From Hippophae tibetana (Eukaryota > Streptophyta > Magnoliopsida > Rosales > Elaeagnaceae): a stretch of 64,000 nt of DNA. The position numbers and the translations under genes are program-made. The stretch covers positions 103,754,898-103,818,897 of the forward strand of contig CM072810.1 of NCBI GenBank assembly GCA_037013495.1, in the 5' to 3' direction. How positions within the stretch are numbered: position 1 is the stretch's first letter; each line of letters starts with the position of its first letter. The notes under the pieces were generated by a model. The model did not search any database. It saw only the letters and a program-made list of their open reading frames with translations, and was not told the origin of the DNA. Shown here piece by piece: positions 48,039-60,808 of this stretch.

Positions 48039-51000
48039 AATTGGTATCAAAATATTGAGTTATTTTGTTATTTATTGGAATTGATCAAGTTTGCTCTTTT
48101 GGATTTATTTTGAGCTTTTGGTTATTTGATTGATTTCATATTTTCTGGGTTGTGCTTCTATTTATTTAATATTGGGTTTTCTATCATGACGTCAAAATAC
48201 AAAATTGAAAAATTCAATGGTAGAAATGATTTCAGTCTTTGGCGTATGAAGATGCGAGTTGTATTGGTTAAAGAAGGGCTCGTTAAGACACTTGAAGGCA
48301 AGGATAAATTTTCAAAAAAATTAACTAATGAAGAAAAAGATGCATTGATGAAAAATGCTCTTAGTTTTATTCGGTTATCTTTGTCTGATAAGGTATTATG
48401 CGAGGCTGGTGATGAGAAATCTTCTGCTGGGTTATGGCTTAAATTGGAGAATTTGTATATAACTAAGTCTTTGACAAGTCGGTTATATTTGAAGCAACAT
48501 TTGTATACATTCAGAATGTCACAAGGTACACATTTACACGAACACCTTGATGAATTTACTAAAATTATTCGTGATCTAAAAAATGGTGGTGTTAAGATTG
48601 ATGATGAGGATCAGACCTTAGTTCTATTATGTTTTTTACCTTATTTTTTTGAACATTTTGTTGATACCATGCTATATGGGCGAGAAACTATTTCTTTGGA
48701 AGATGTCAAAGCAACTTTGAATTCTAGAGAGTTGAAGAAAAATGTGTCTACAAGCAATAATGATAATAACAGTGGTTTATTTGTCAAAGGTAAAAATCAA
48801 GAAAAAGGCACAAGCAATAATAGAGGCAAGTCTAGATCCAAATCTAGAAAATGAAAAGATAAATGCAACTATTTTTGTCAGGAAGGGCATTGGAAAGTAA
48901 ATTGTCTGAAAGTCAAAGATAAAGGAAAATCTACCACAACGTCTTCTACTACTAATGATGTTGCTGGTGTTGCAGATAGTTCTGTTTCTGATGGTGAAAA
49001 TGTTCTATCGGTATCTATTGATTTTCCTAGAGATGTTTGGATTCTTGATTCGGGTTGCACTTACTATATGTGCCCCAGTAGAGACTGGTTTGTTTCTTAT
49101 CAGTCTATTGATAGAGGTATTGTCTTGATGGGAAACAATATGTCTTGCAAGGTTGTTGGTATTGGTACTCTCCGAATTAAGATGCACGATGGCATTGTTA
49201 GGACTTTAAAAGATGTTCATCATGTTCCAGATTTGAAAAAGAATTTGATATCTTTGGGTACTCTTGATTCATAAGGCTATAAGTATGTATCTGAAGGTGG
49301 AGTTTTAAAAGTTAGTAAAGGTGCTCTCGTTGTTATTAAAGGGCAATTGTCGTGTGGTCTCTATATGCTTCAAGGTAGCACTATTATTGACAGTGTTTCA
49401 GTTTCGTCCTCATCAGATCAAGATTCAGACACTACTTGATTATGGAACATGCGGCTTGGGCATATGAGTGAGGCAAGGATGTCCATTTTGAGCAAATGGG
49501 ATTTACTTTGTGGTCAGAAAATTGGGAAGCTTGATTTTTGTGAGTATTGTGTCTATGGAAAGCATCACAAGGTCAAATTCAATACAACCATCCATAAAAT
49601 GAAAGGTACTGTTGATTATATTCATTCAGATCTTTGGAGTCCTTCTCATGTTATGTCTAAGGGTGGTGCCCGATATATGTTGACTTTTATTGATGACTTC
49701 TCTCGTTATGTTTGGGTGTATTTTCTGAAGAATAAGAATGACGTGTTCTTAAAATTTGTAAAATTCAAGGTTTGTATAGAAAATCAAACAGGCAAAAAAA
49801 TCAAGCATTTGAGAACTAATAATGGTTTGGAATTTTATGACAGTCAGTTTAATGATTTATGTGAAAGAAATGGCATAGTGAGACACCACACTATGCGTCA
49901 TACACCATAGCAAATTGGAGTAGCAGAATGTATGAATAGGACTCTCTTAAAAAGAGCTCGTTGTATGCTCTTTCAAGCTGACTTGGATAAATCTTTTTGG
50001 GGTGAAGCTTGTAACCACGCCTACTATTTGGTGAATCGGTCTCCATCAACTGTAATTGAGTTGAGGACTCTATTTAAGGTATTCTTTGGTACTCCTGCTA
50101 ATTATTCTGATTTGAAAGTTTTTGGTTGTCCTATTTGTGCTCATGTTAATGATGAAAAACTTGAGCCTAGAGCATTGAAATGCATATTTTTAGGGTATCC
50201 TTCTGGGGTGAAGGGTTATAGATTATGGTGTGTTGAACCCAAGTCACCTAAATTTTTGATTAGTAGAGATGTTAAGTTTGATGAGTTTTCCATGTTGGAA
50301 AAGAAAAGGGAATCTATTGTTGCAGATAAAAACCACGGTGTTAGTGAGCAGATAGAGCTCGAGAGTGGAGCTCCTAATCAAGTGCAAAAGGGCACTTCAG
50401 ATTAGCCATTTGTGGATGAGATAGATGATTCTGCTCATGATGTAGTAGAAGAGAAACATGAGAAACCATATAGTATTGCTAAGGGTAAAGGAATAAGAGA
50501 GATTCAACATCCTTAGAAGTACACAGATGCAGACTTAGTTTCTTTTGCATTGTCTGTGGCAGAGTCTATTGAGGTGCATGAACCTTCTAGTTATCATGAA
50601 GTTGTCACTTGTGATGATTCTGTTCAGTGGATGGTTGCTATAAATGAAGAGATTGAATAACTTCATAAGAATCATATTTGGGAATTGGTGAAACCGATTA
50701 AGGGCCAGAAGATTATTGGAAACAAATGGGTCTTCAAGAAAAAGAAGGTATACTTGAGGTTGAAGCAGCTAGGTTCAAGGCACGTGTTGTTGTAAAGGAC
50801 TATTATCATAAAAGGGTATTGACTTCAATGAATTATTTTCACCTATTGTGAAACATAGTTCTATTCGTGTGTTGCTTGCTATGGTTGCATTGTTTGACAT
50901 GGAATTAAAACAACTTGATGTCAAGACAATCTTCTTACATGGTGAGCTTGGAGAACAAATATATATGCATCAACTAGAGGGGTTTGTTGTTCCAGGTAAG

Positions 51001-52241
51001 GAAGATCATGTCTGTTTATTGAAAAAGTCTTTATATGGGTTAAAGCAATCCTTAAGATAGTGGTATAAGCGGTTTGATTATTTTATGATTGATCATGGTT
51101 ACTCTAGAAGTGATTATGATAGTTGTGTTTATCATAAAATATTTCATGATGGTTCATCCATTTATTTGTTGCTTTATGTTGATGACATGCTTATTGCTTC
51201 TAAGAATAAGTCTGAGATTCAGAAATTAAAGTCTTAACTTAGTGATGAGTTTGAGATGAAATATTTGGGTGCAGCGAAGAAAATTTTGAGTATGGAAATT
51301 TACAAGGATAGACAAGCGGGCAAGCTTTATTTGCCTTAGAAAAGTTATATTGAAAAAGTTCTTGAACGCTTTGGTATGAAAAAGTCTAAACCTTTGAGTA
51401 CACCATTAGCTATGCATTTCATGCTTTCTTTGGATTTGTCACCACAGTCAGAAGAAAAAGAGTAGTACATGTCTCAGGTTCCATATGCTAGTGTCGTTAG
51501 TAGTTTGATGTATGTTATGGTTTGTACTTGTCCAGACATTTCACATGTAGTTAGTGTTGTCAGTAGATATATGGGTAATCTAGGCAAAGGTCATTGGCAA
51601 GCAGTGAAATGGATACTTCAGTATTTAAGAGGTACATCTAATTTTGGTTTGGTATATGATGGAAGTTCTAATACTAGTTGTAGTGTTATTGGTTATATGG
51701 ACTATGATTATGCTGGTGATTTGGATAGAAGAAGATCTCTGACAGGTTATGTCTTCACTCTTTCTCATTGTGCCATTAGTTGGAAGGCTACTTTACAATC
51801 TACAGTTGCTTTGTCTACGACAGAGGCAGAATATATGTCAACAACAGAAGTAGTAAAAAAAGCCATTTGGCTTAGAGGTTTGGTTTGTGATTTGGATTTA
51901 CAATAGGATACTTTTGTTGTATTTTGTGATAGTAAGAGTGCAATACACTAAACTAAGAATACTATGTATCATGAAAGAACCAAATATATTGATATAAAAT
52001 ATCACTCCGTTCATGACATTGTCTCTTATGGTGCTATTGTTGTCAATAAGATAGTCACTACAGAGAATCCAACTGATATGTTAACCAAACCAGTTCCATT
52101 TAACAAGTTCAAGCATTGTTTGAACTTGATTGATGTTTATAGTAGATGATCACCCTTTGGGGCTTTGGACGACGATTATTTGGTAATTCGAGGAATTTCT
52201 TTGAAGAATTTGTTTTCTATTTTTGAGCCAAGGTGGAGATT

Positions 52242-52971
52242 TATTAAATTTGGCCCAAACCCAAAAACAATATTTGGCCCAAACCCATATATTAAAACCC
52301 TTATTCTTGTAATATATATATATATATATATATATATATCATTTTGCCTTCTCAGTTGAGCAGCCGTTGAACAAGAATTTAAGAGCTGGGAAGATAAGAA
52401 AAGTTGCAGCAATGAGAATAAAAAAGAAATAACATAAACTGATTTGTTCCAGCTTGTCCTTTTCTTTTTTGGGGTTTCCAATATTTCTCTGCTCGGCCAT
52501 TCTTTGCATTTTTTAGCAATTTATAGCCTTGAGTCTATGTTTTCTATTTGCACCAGCCGAGACATAGGGAAAACTACACAGAAGTTGCATGAAATTGAGG
52601 ATTGTGAAATCTATCCATTGTTAATATTTGTACAGTAATATTTAATTTAATAGCAAGTTTATTAATTTATCTTGCTATATATTACCAGTAAATTAGATGG
52701 AGATACTTTGTGGATGTATTTTAGATTTTGGTATATTTTGTGAAGCTCTCAGATTATTGGTGTTTGTATCTCTATTTGATTATTAGTGAATTTTCTTCGG
52801 TGTGTCGTCGTTAATGGAGTAGGTTTTTCACATTGAAAAGTTGAATCACTTAAATCATTGTGTGTCATTTATTTTTCTTAATATTTATTGATTTGTTGTT
52901 ACTCATTATTATATATTTGTGCAACCAAAATTAGATCCGATTTTCACTTCCACAAATACTAATTTATAACA
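52242..52971 (+). repeat. 3' LTR of the plus-strand copia element
   Basis: Partner of 47394-48038. Contains a long TA repeat at about 52313-52338 where the other LTR has a short one, and extra sequence at about 52395-52475 absent from the 5' LTR. Confidence 0.92.
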
Positions 52972-53150
52972 CATTTAATGAGAATGATTACATGTAATTG
53001 AAATGAGTAATTTTATTTGCCTCCATTAGGCAGAAAACCTAAGTAAATATTAAATTTTAACACATTTAATGAGAATGATTACATGTAATTGAAATGAGTA
53101 ATTTTATTTGCCTCCATTAGCCACAAAACTTAAGTAAATATTAAATTTTT
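52969..53150. repeat. 91-bp tandem duplication abutting the copia 3' LTR
   Basis: Units start near 52969 and 53060; both read ACACATTTAATGAGAATGAT and continue nearly identically to AAGTAAATATTAAATTTT. A partial, more diverged third unit follows (to about 53205). The copia element's target site CATTT lies at the start of the first unit. Confidence 0.88.
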
Positions 53151-53205
53151 ATTGATTTAATTAGGAGCCAAAAACCTAGTTAAATATTAATTTTTTATTG
53201 ATTTA

Positions 53206-54390
53206 TTAATAAGAATGTTTTATTAAAATGCAAGTAATATGATAGCTAGCGACTACATGGAGCCAATGTTAAACTAATGGCGATAATAGAAAAACTCTAA
53301 ATATCTCATTTATAATTGCATTCTCAATATCTATACTTAAAAATTATAAAATAATGTTTCTGAATCATATATGATTTAATATCGAATTTTGCTTCTATAA
53401 ACCAATAAAAATTTAACATATAGATGGAATTTATATCCTATAAATAAATTTACCGTTAATGGACATATTTTCACCAAAAATATGAATATCTTAAAATGGA
53501 ATGGATAAATCAATAATATATCATGTCTAGTAATAAAAACATAATGATAACGATAACGATAACGATAATAATAATATTATTATTATATTTATTTAAACCA
53601 TAAAATTAAAATAATGATAATTATTAAAGTAAAATTTATAAAATTATAAATAAAATAAAATAAAAAGATAGTTTTTAATTTTTAAATTAGGTAAAATGAA
53701 AAATAATAATAATGATCATATAAAGGAAAAGAATTCAAAGTATGCACTCCAAAGTACAAGTCACTTATTATTTTTATTATGAATTATAAATATCTCATAT
53801 TATATATCTTTTTAGAAAAGTAAAAAACAAATTTTGTAAATCAATATGCATATGTATCAAAAAAAATAAAAAAATAATGAAAAATGAAAATAATTAATTA
53901 ATTTATAACAATGTTTTTTCTCATATGAATGTTTTTTTCTCAGATCTAAATATAATAATATCAATTAAAATAAATTTAATCATTTTAAAATGATTAAACA
54001 AAAATTACTAAAATGATTCATTTTAAAAAAAGTGATTTGAAGTGCAAAATATCCTATCCTGTGAGAAATCCTACTAATAATACCCAAACTCATAGTGGGA
54101 GCGAAGTATACAAAACAAAACGAAAGTAATTTAAACATGATTAAGAAAAACCCAACGCCAATAGTGTTGAACAAAACATAAATGCTAAGGGAATAGTATG
54201 GAATAAAATGGTGAGTAGGCTCTTACTTTAGACAATGGCCACATGCTATGAAAGAAAAGGGTGTGTCAGGCTACGATGCACCAAGCTAGGGTGACTGTGG
54301 TAGTGGTAATGCCCAGCGTTGCTCAAGTCCTATGTCTAGCTGAGGACATCATTATGACAAAGGCTCCCCTATCGTATAGTCCATGTGTAT
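53206..54390. other. AT-rich spacer
   Basis: No gene recognised. Contains a short GATAAC microsatellite near 53546-53565 and TAA runs. From about 54200 to 54390 it is less AT-rich and may belong to a mobile element related to the LTR-like repeat that follows, but I cannot identify it. Confidence 0.55.
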
Positions 54391-56040
54391 TGATGAGTAC
54401 TTAAAAAGTACTAAAATTATTATGATTTAATATACTTTAATTGATTAAATAAATTTATATTTGTATGATTTTATCATATTTTTATATCAATATATATTTT
54501 CAGAATCACTAATATTATTATTTTTCAAGTATTTTTGTTAAAAAAAAACAACTTAAAGATTCAAAGAAAAATACTAGAGTCAATACATCACACAAATGTT
54601 GAGAAAAAAATGAAAAATATTGGACAAAATGAGTCAAAACGGTCAAAAATGTTAAGTCCCGTGCGCGCCAACCTACGCCCGTGCCTATCTTGTGCGCCCC
54701 GCAAGCATGTCACACCAAGTCCCGCATACGAGTGCCCATCTGCCACAAATCTTGCCCTCACATGCATGCCAACCTATCCAAAAGCGTCCAAGATCAATTT
54801 TTGAGATATATTTTCATTTTTTAGCATTTTTCTCAATTATAAGAGGATCATCTTCCTCATTGTAAAAATCATTCATTTAATCAAAAATCTCTTTTCTTTC
54901 TCTCTCTAGTTCTTAGTTTTTTTAGTTTTAAAGTTCTTCTCTTTTTGAGAAGAGCTAGTTATGCTTTTATAGATTTTTAGTTTTTGATTCAATAAACGGA
55001 AATGCAAATAAGTTATGCTTTTGATGTATAATTTTATATGATTTTTTTCAGTTATTTTAATGTTTTATTTTTATATGTTATATTTAATTTGTCTGTGATT
55101 AAATTTAACATGAATGGTTGTTTGTAAATATGATATAATGATAAAATTGTTATGCTTACGAAATATTAAATAGGTAAAATATTTCTATAAAATAAATTGA
55201 TTTTTTTATTCAATATTTTATATTAAGAATGTTAGAGAGAAATATATTATTTTTCATTACAAACTTAAATCTGAAAATTAGATTTTAAGATTTAATTATC
55301 CGGTCTGATTTAGAGTAGTGTTCTTTTATTTAATGGTACAATCGTCTCGTAGTTAAAGTGAAGCTTTGTTTGAAAAGTTTTTATAAGAACTATTATTCGA
55401 AAATGTATTGACAACATATTTTCAATGATGATTTTAAAACTTGAAAGTTAGTATTTGGATAAGTAAAATCTTAAATTTAATTTGAACATTTTAAATAAAG
55501 TTTAAAATGTCCAACCCCCTTCAAAAGTGACATTTAAATGATTCGTTTTCAATCTCTTAGAAAAAAATAATTAATTTAATTAACTAAATTAATTATGGAT
55601 CTCACCCATATGTGTTAATTGATTTATTTAATTAGCAAAGAATATCTAACCCTACCAAAAGTGTTATTTATTTATAAAAAATAGATAATCAATAAATATC
55701 AATTTATATATTTAATAATCTAAATAATATAAGTAAATATAATTAATTTAATTATTATATCCACAAATACTCTACTTTTATTAATGATAAAAATTTGCAT
55801 AATTGTTTATTGAATACATATCTATGTTTATTTTTTTATATTATTAGATTAGGAAATACAAAAAAAAAATCAAAATATCATAACAAGATATTTAGGATTT
55901 AATTTCGTTTTTAAAAGTTTGAATAATAAATTAAAAATTACATATATTTCTTCCTTAAATCAATTTTGTGAGTATTGTCATTGTCTATAAAATAATTTAT
56001 GCACTTGTAAAAGTTATACAATTATAAAACCAAAGTATCT
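54391..56040 (+). mobile_element. Second copy of the 1.8-kb solo-LTR-like repeat, eroded
   Basis: Starts TGATGAGTACTTAAAAAGTA and follows the minus-strand order of 20408-22197 closely: the AT-rich start, the GACAAAATGAGTCAAAA region, a shortened GC-rich core at about 54655-54790, the shared TTAGAGAGAAATATATTATT block and the 3' part up to AAAACCAAAGTAT near 56038. The TCATCA end is not visible, so the right end is lost or diverged, and no target duplication was found. It is older or faster-evolving than the other copy, with CpG-rich parts much reduced. Confidence 0.78.
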
Positions 56041-56052
56041 CTAAGATCAATA

Positions 56053-56336
56053 TTGTTAACTCGATACCGATCTTGTCTCGTAACACGTCTCATTCCTTTT
56101 CACCTCATGAGTGGTTATTTGGGTAATCTAAAATGGAAGTCCAGGAGACTTAGGTGTGCTGTAAAAGAACTTTGTATCGAAACAAAATGGAAGTCCAGGA
56201 GACTTCCGTGTGTTGTCAAGGAACTTTGTGTCAAGGCTCTAGCTTACATTTGTCCCTTAGAATCTGCCATAAGGCATATTGAATTGGAGAGTGACCGGGC
56301 TAATGAGTTGTTGAACCAAGCCCCTCTGGAGAAAAA
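56053..56336 (+). pseudogene. Coding-like fragment with an in-frame 54-bp tandem repeat
   Basis: An open frame runs through this stretch and ends where the CACTA left end begins. It holds two 54-bp units (56131-56184 and 56185-56238) that encode similar 18-residue blocks (KWKSRRLRCAVKELCIET and KWKSRRLPCVVKELCVKA). After them the frame reads ALAYICPLESAIRHIELE and continues to NQAPLEK. It does not look like random translation, but I do not recognise the protein. It may be an exon of a host gene or part of another mobile element, cut by the CACTA insertion. Confidence 0.4.
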
Positions 56337-56530
56337 CACTACTACAAAAAGGGGTATATAAGTCGCTGTGTAAAGTCAGTTTTTGGAAAAAACCGACTTA
56401 TAATAAATTTAAAGTCGGTTCTCCATGTCAATCGACGCTATCCACGTGACGTAGCGTCGGTTATCCATATAAACCGACGCTATCCACGTGATGTAGCGTC
56501 GATTATCCACGTAAACCGAAGCTATCCACC
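56337..56530 (+). repeat. CACTA left terminus and subterminal repeats
   Basis: After the terminal CACTACTACAAAAA, copies of the motif ACCGACGCTATCCACGTG and its inverse (TAGCGTCGGTTATCC) alternate through about 56370-56530, with decayed variants (ATCGACGCTATCCACGTG, ACCGAAGCTATCCACC). Such arrays bind the small transposase-associated protein in En/Spm elements. The units contain ACGTG cores and could also attract host bZIP/bHLH factors. Confidence 0.8.
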
Positions 56531-57193
56531 TAATATATTCACATTCGGCTCATTTTGTATACAGAATCCAGTTTTCTTCCTCTCTCCTCCATTTTATTCC
56601 TCACTCAGAACCATTTTCTCCCAAAATCTACACCGTGCGCCACCTTCGTTCTACATTTCCGTCCACCTCCGACCACCATTTGTAACGTTGTTTTGTAAGT
56701 TATATTTCTCTTATCACATTATCTGTCAGTTCTTCTATTTTTTTGAGCAAAATATTAAAATTTGTTTATACCCATTTTCTGTTATTGATTTAGGTACTTA
56801 GCCAAAATCAAGGAACTATTCGTATGTTATTGAATAGAAGTAAGGAGTCTCAATCTTTTCTAATTTTATCAGCGTCTAATTGTTTTAAAATAGGCCTATT
56901 CAACGATGGAAAATATTCCAATGTGATAAAAGAATCAGATCCTAGAATTCCAATTTGTAATTCGTTAGGAACAGCATCTCAAATTGCAAATTTTTATTAC
57001 CTTTTAAAAACCCATAATAAGTTCTCGTCAACTAAATATTTACAACTTGACAATTTAAAACAGATTTTTCAAGTAATTAAAATGATAACTGTTTTGCATT
57101 ATGTATGTTTTGATATATATTCTAATAATTAGGAAATTTATATATAATAATACATAATTAAGTAATATGTTTAATTAATGTCATTAATAGAAA

Positions 57194-60100
57194 ATGGATA
57201 AATATTGGATGTCAAAGTGTAGAATTGAGCAAGACTATATTTCTGGAGTTGAAAGTTTCATGGAATTTGCTTATAGAACTAGTAATACTGGAAGTAGTAT
57301 GATTCGATGCCCATGCGTTAAATGTAAAAATGAGTGATTTCATGAATTTGATGAAGTTAAGTATCACCTTATCCGTAATGGTATTCTATTGAGCTATAAA
57401 TGTTGGTATTATCATGGAGAAAATATTGATAATACTCATGGGGGAAAGTATAATAAGAATGTGAGTGGATTACATACATCTTATCATAATGTACAGACAG
57501 AAAATATGTTTCGTGGTGTTGAATATGAATTACGCGAGGATGATCCCAAAACCTTTAATAAACTTATAGAAGATGTCGAAAAACCGTTGTATCCAAAATG
57601 CAAAAAATACACTAAAATGTCAGGATTAGTTTATTTGTACAATGTGAAGGCAAAACATGGTTTTTCTGACATGGAATTCACAGAATTACTAAATCTACTA
57701 GTCGATATGTTTCCTGAGGGTATTGAATTGTCATCTTCAATGTATGAAGTGAAGAAATCTCTTAGTCGATTTGGCATGAAATATCATAAGATTCACGATT
57801 GTCCTAATGATTGCATTCTTTATAGAAAAGAATATGAGACATTACATGATTGTCCTATGTGTAAAGAATCGAGATGGAAGCATGGTACAAATGAGAGTAC
57901 AACACATAAGAAAGGCGTGCCTGCAAAGGTTCTTTGGTACTTTCCTCCGATTCCTCGCTTTCAAAGGTTGTTCAATAGTAAATATACATCAAAGATGTTG
58001 ACTTGGCATTCAGATAATCGATCTGATGATGGGGTGCTACGTCATCCTTGTGATTCTCCAAATTGGAAAGTAGTAGATAATGTATCTCCTCAATTTTCAT
58101 CTGATCCGCCCAATCTGCGTCTTGCCATTGCTGCTGATGGAATTAATCCACATAGTTCCCTCAGTAGTAGATATAGTTGTTGGCCAGTAATTATGATAAC
58201 ATACAACCTTCCTCCCTGGTTGTGTATGAAAAGAAAATTCATGATGTTAATATTATTGATCTCAGGACCGAAACAACCCGGTGTTGATATTGATGTATAT
58301 TTGCAGCCTCTGATAGATGATTTAAAGACATTGTGGAATGATGGTGTAAATGTTTACGATGCACATAAAGAAGAATACTTTAACTTGAAGGGGGTCCTTT
58401 TATGGAAAATTAATGATTTTCCTGCCTATGGAAACTTATCAGGACATGCAACAAAAGGTTACAAGGGATGTCCTATATGTAGTGATGGAACTTCTGCAAA
58501 TTATCTTGTTCACAGACGAAAGATGTCTTATAGAAGACATAGGAGATTTTTGCCATCTGGACACAAGTTTAGATACCAAAAGAAATCGTTCGATGGTGAA
58601 GAAGATCATGATCATATAACTCGACCTTTGTGAGGTATTGAGATATTAAGGCAATTGAATGGGATGACATTCAAACAATATGTAAAGATGAAAAAAAAAC
58701 TCACCAAGGTAGGGAAACGAAAGAGGTCAATTAATGAAATTGGTGAAAATGAAAAAGAGTTTGAACCGAATTACCATGGTTGTTGGAAAAAAATCAATAT
58801 TTTGGGAATTACCTTATTGGAAAGACCTACACATTCGTCACATCTTAGATGTCATGCACATTGAGAAGAATGTATGTGAAAGCTTGATTGGAACTTTACT
58901 TAATATACCTGGAAAAACAAAGGATGGCATTAAAGCAAGATTGGATTTAAAGAAACTAGGCATACGACCTGAATTGGAATCAAGGGTGGAAAATGATAAG
59001 AATCGAACATACTTACCTCCAGCATCATATACAATGTCAACAAAAGAGAAGGATGTGTTTTGTAAATGTTTGGAAGGTGTGAAAGTTTCTGATGGTTACT
59101 CATCCAACTTAAGAAATTTTGTGTCTATCATCGATAAGAGACTGTATGGATTGAAATCACATGACTGTCATATCTTAATGTAACAGTTATTACCAGTTGC
59201 TATTAGATCAATTCTTCCAAAACATGTTCGAATATCAATAATTTGGATTTTTTCATTCTTCAATACAATATGCAAGAAATCTATATCAATTGGCGAGTTA
59301 AATTCTTTACAGAAAGAAATTGTAGAAACTTTGTGTCTAATTGAAAAATATTTTCCTCCTTCTTTCTTCGATATAATGATTCACTTATGTGTTCATTTAT
59401 TTCGAGAGGTTCAATTATGTGGTCCTACTTACTTAAGGTGGATGTATCCTTTTGAGAGATATATGCAAGTCCTTAAAGGATATGTAAATAATAGATATCG
59501 ACCTGAAGGATGCATGGTGGAATGCTACATTGCTGAAGAGGCCATTGAGTTTTGTTCTGAATACTTTAGTGGTTGCACTGAAATTGGGAATCCTATGCAT
59601 AAGTTGTTCTTAGAACGTCACATGATCCAATTAGGTAACCCTATGCTTGGTGGAAGTAAGAAATTATTTATTGATCGCACTCGATGGAAAAAATCACACC
59701 GAATCATTTTGGTAAATAATAATGAGGTACAACCGTACATAGAGTAAGTGATGTTCATTGTTTCATTTTTTATTTAACTATTAATGATGATATATAACTT
59801 AATATATATTTAATAACATTACAGGATGCATTTAAACTTATTGAAGATCGATCCTCGTTATAAAAAAAAGAGAGGAGAAAAATGGTTGTATGATGAACAT
59901 AAGCGAGAGCTTATTAATTGGTTTCGCAACCACGTAAGTGTCACAAACAAAAAATCATACATGTATCTTCCTAGATTTATTCAATGTTTTAAAACTTTGC
60001 TCTAAACACATTTCGTGTTTTTATATACATAGATTCGAGATGAACTTAAGAAACCCAATCATAAAATATCAAAAAAGTTTACAATGACTTGCACATGGGC

Positions 60101-60708
60101 CAAAATTCGATGTCAAATCATTTCATAGTTTCACAATAAATGGATCGAGGTTTACGACTCAAGCTAGGGACAAAGTCTGAGTAAATCAAAATAGTGGGGT
60201 GAAGATGGTTGCACAAACTATGCAATTTGCCAGTTCAAAAGATGTTAATCCTGTACTTTCTAATAGAACATATTATGGTATAATACAAGGGATTTGGGAA
60301 TTGGATTATGAGGTCTTCCATGAAACAGTTTTCTTGTGTGATTGGGTCAAAGATGTTATCAATGTTGGATATAAAATAGATTATTTTGGATTTACCCTTG
60401 TAAATTTATCCAGGATAAGTCACACAAATGATCCTTTCACGTTAGCACTTCATGCAAAACAAGTATTTTACGTGAGCGATCAAATTGATCCAAGATGGTT
60501 TGTTGTGTTAACGCCTCCACAAAAAGAGTTTTACCATTGTGATGTTGTAGAAGATGATGACTCTATGCTTGATACATTAACCAATATTAGTAATTTCTCA
60601 AATAAATTGCCTAATGTATGTGATGATCTAATTGATGATGATGATTCTTCGACATGGACTCGAAGTGATTGTGAAGGAATATATGTATACGATCAAAAAC
60701 CTAATTAA
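57194..60708 (+). pseudogene. TNP2-type CACTA transposase gene, disabled
   Basis: The main transposase of CACTA elements. The N-terminus (MDKYWMSKCRIEQDY, CPCVKCKNE) is the transposase-associated domain. The Tnp2 core follows (GVLRHPCDSPNWKVVD, SGPKQPGVDIDVYLQPL, INDFPAYGNLSGHATKG), then a region with HILDVMHIEKNVCESLIGTL and LRWMYPFERYMQVLKGYVNN (DUF4218 type), and a DUF4216-like end (YYGIIQGIWELDY, FTLVNLSRISH). Exon junctions are visible near 59745/59825, 59934 and 60033. Disabling changes: stops at 57335-57337, 58631-58633 and 59181-59183, a one-base shift in the A-run near 58790, and a shift plus stop in about 60080-60190. Long intact stretches between them suggest decay is not ancient. 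Confidence 0.88.
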
Positions 60709-60808
60709 ACATAATGTATGTTCTATATTGTTGTAATAACTCTTGTATATATGTGTGTTCCTAAAATTGTCAATTAATTTATATTTCTTCATTGTTTGTA
60801 GATATTTC

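Larger units (their letters stand above)
47394..52971 (+). mobile_element. Ty1/copia retrotransposon with both LTRs and target duplication
   Basis: Fossil copia element (5.6 kb), probably Tork/TNT1-like. Parts: 5' LTR 47394-48038; tRNA-Met-type primer site just after it (TTGGTATCAAAA, from 48041); gag about 48.19-48.86 kb (begins MTSKYKIEKFNG) with a zinc knuckle near 48.87-48.91 kb; protease near 49.05 kb; integrase about 49.44-50.29 kb; reverse transcriptase about 50.6-51.3 kb; RNase H about 51.6-52.1 kb; polypurine tract AAGGTGGAGA; 3' LTR 52242-52971. Both flanks carry CATTT (47389-47393, 52972-52976), a perfect target duplication. The coding region is broken, with roughly ten interruptions. 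LTR copies differ by about a tenth by eye, which at usual plant rates means a few million years. Confidence 0.93.
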
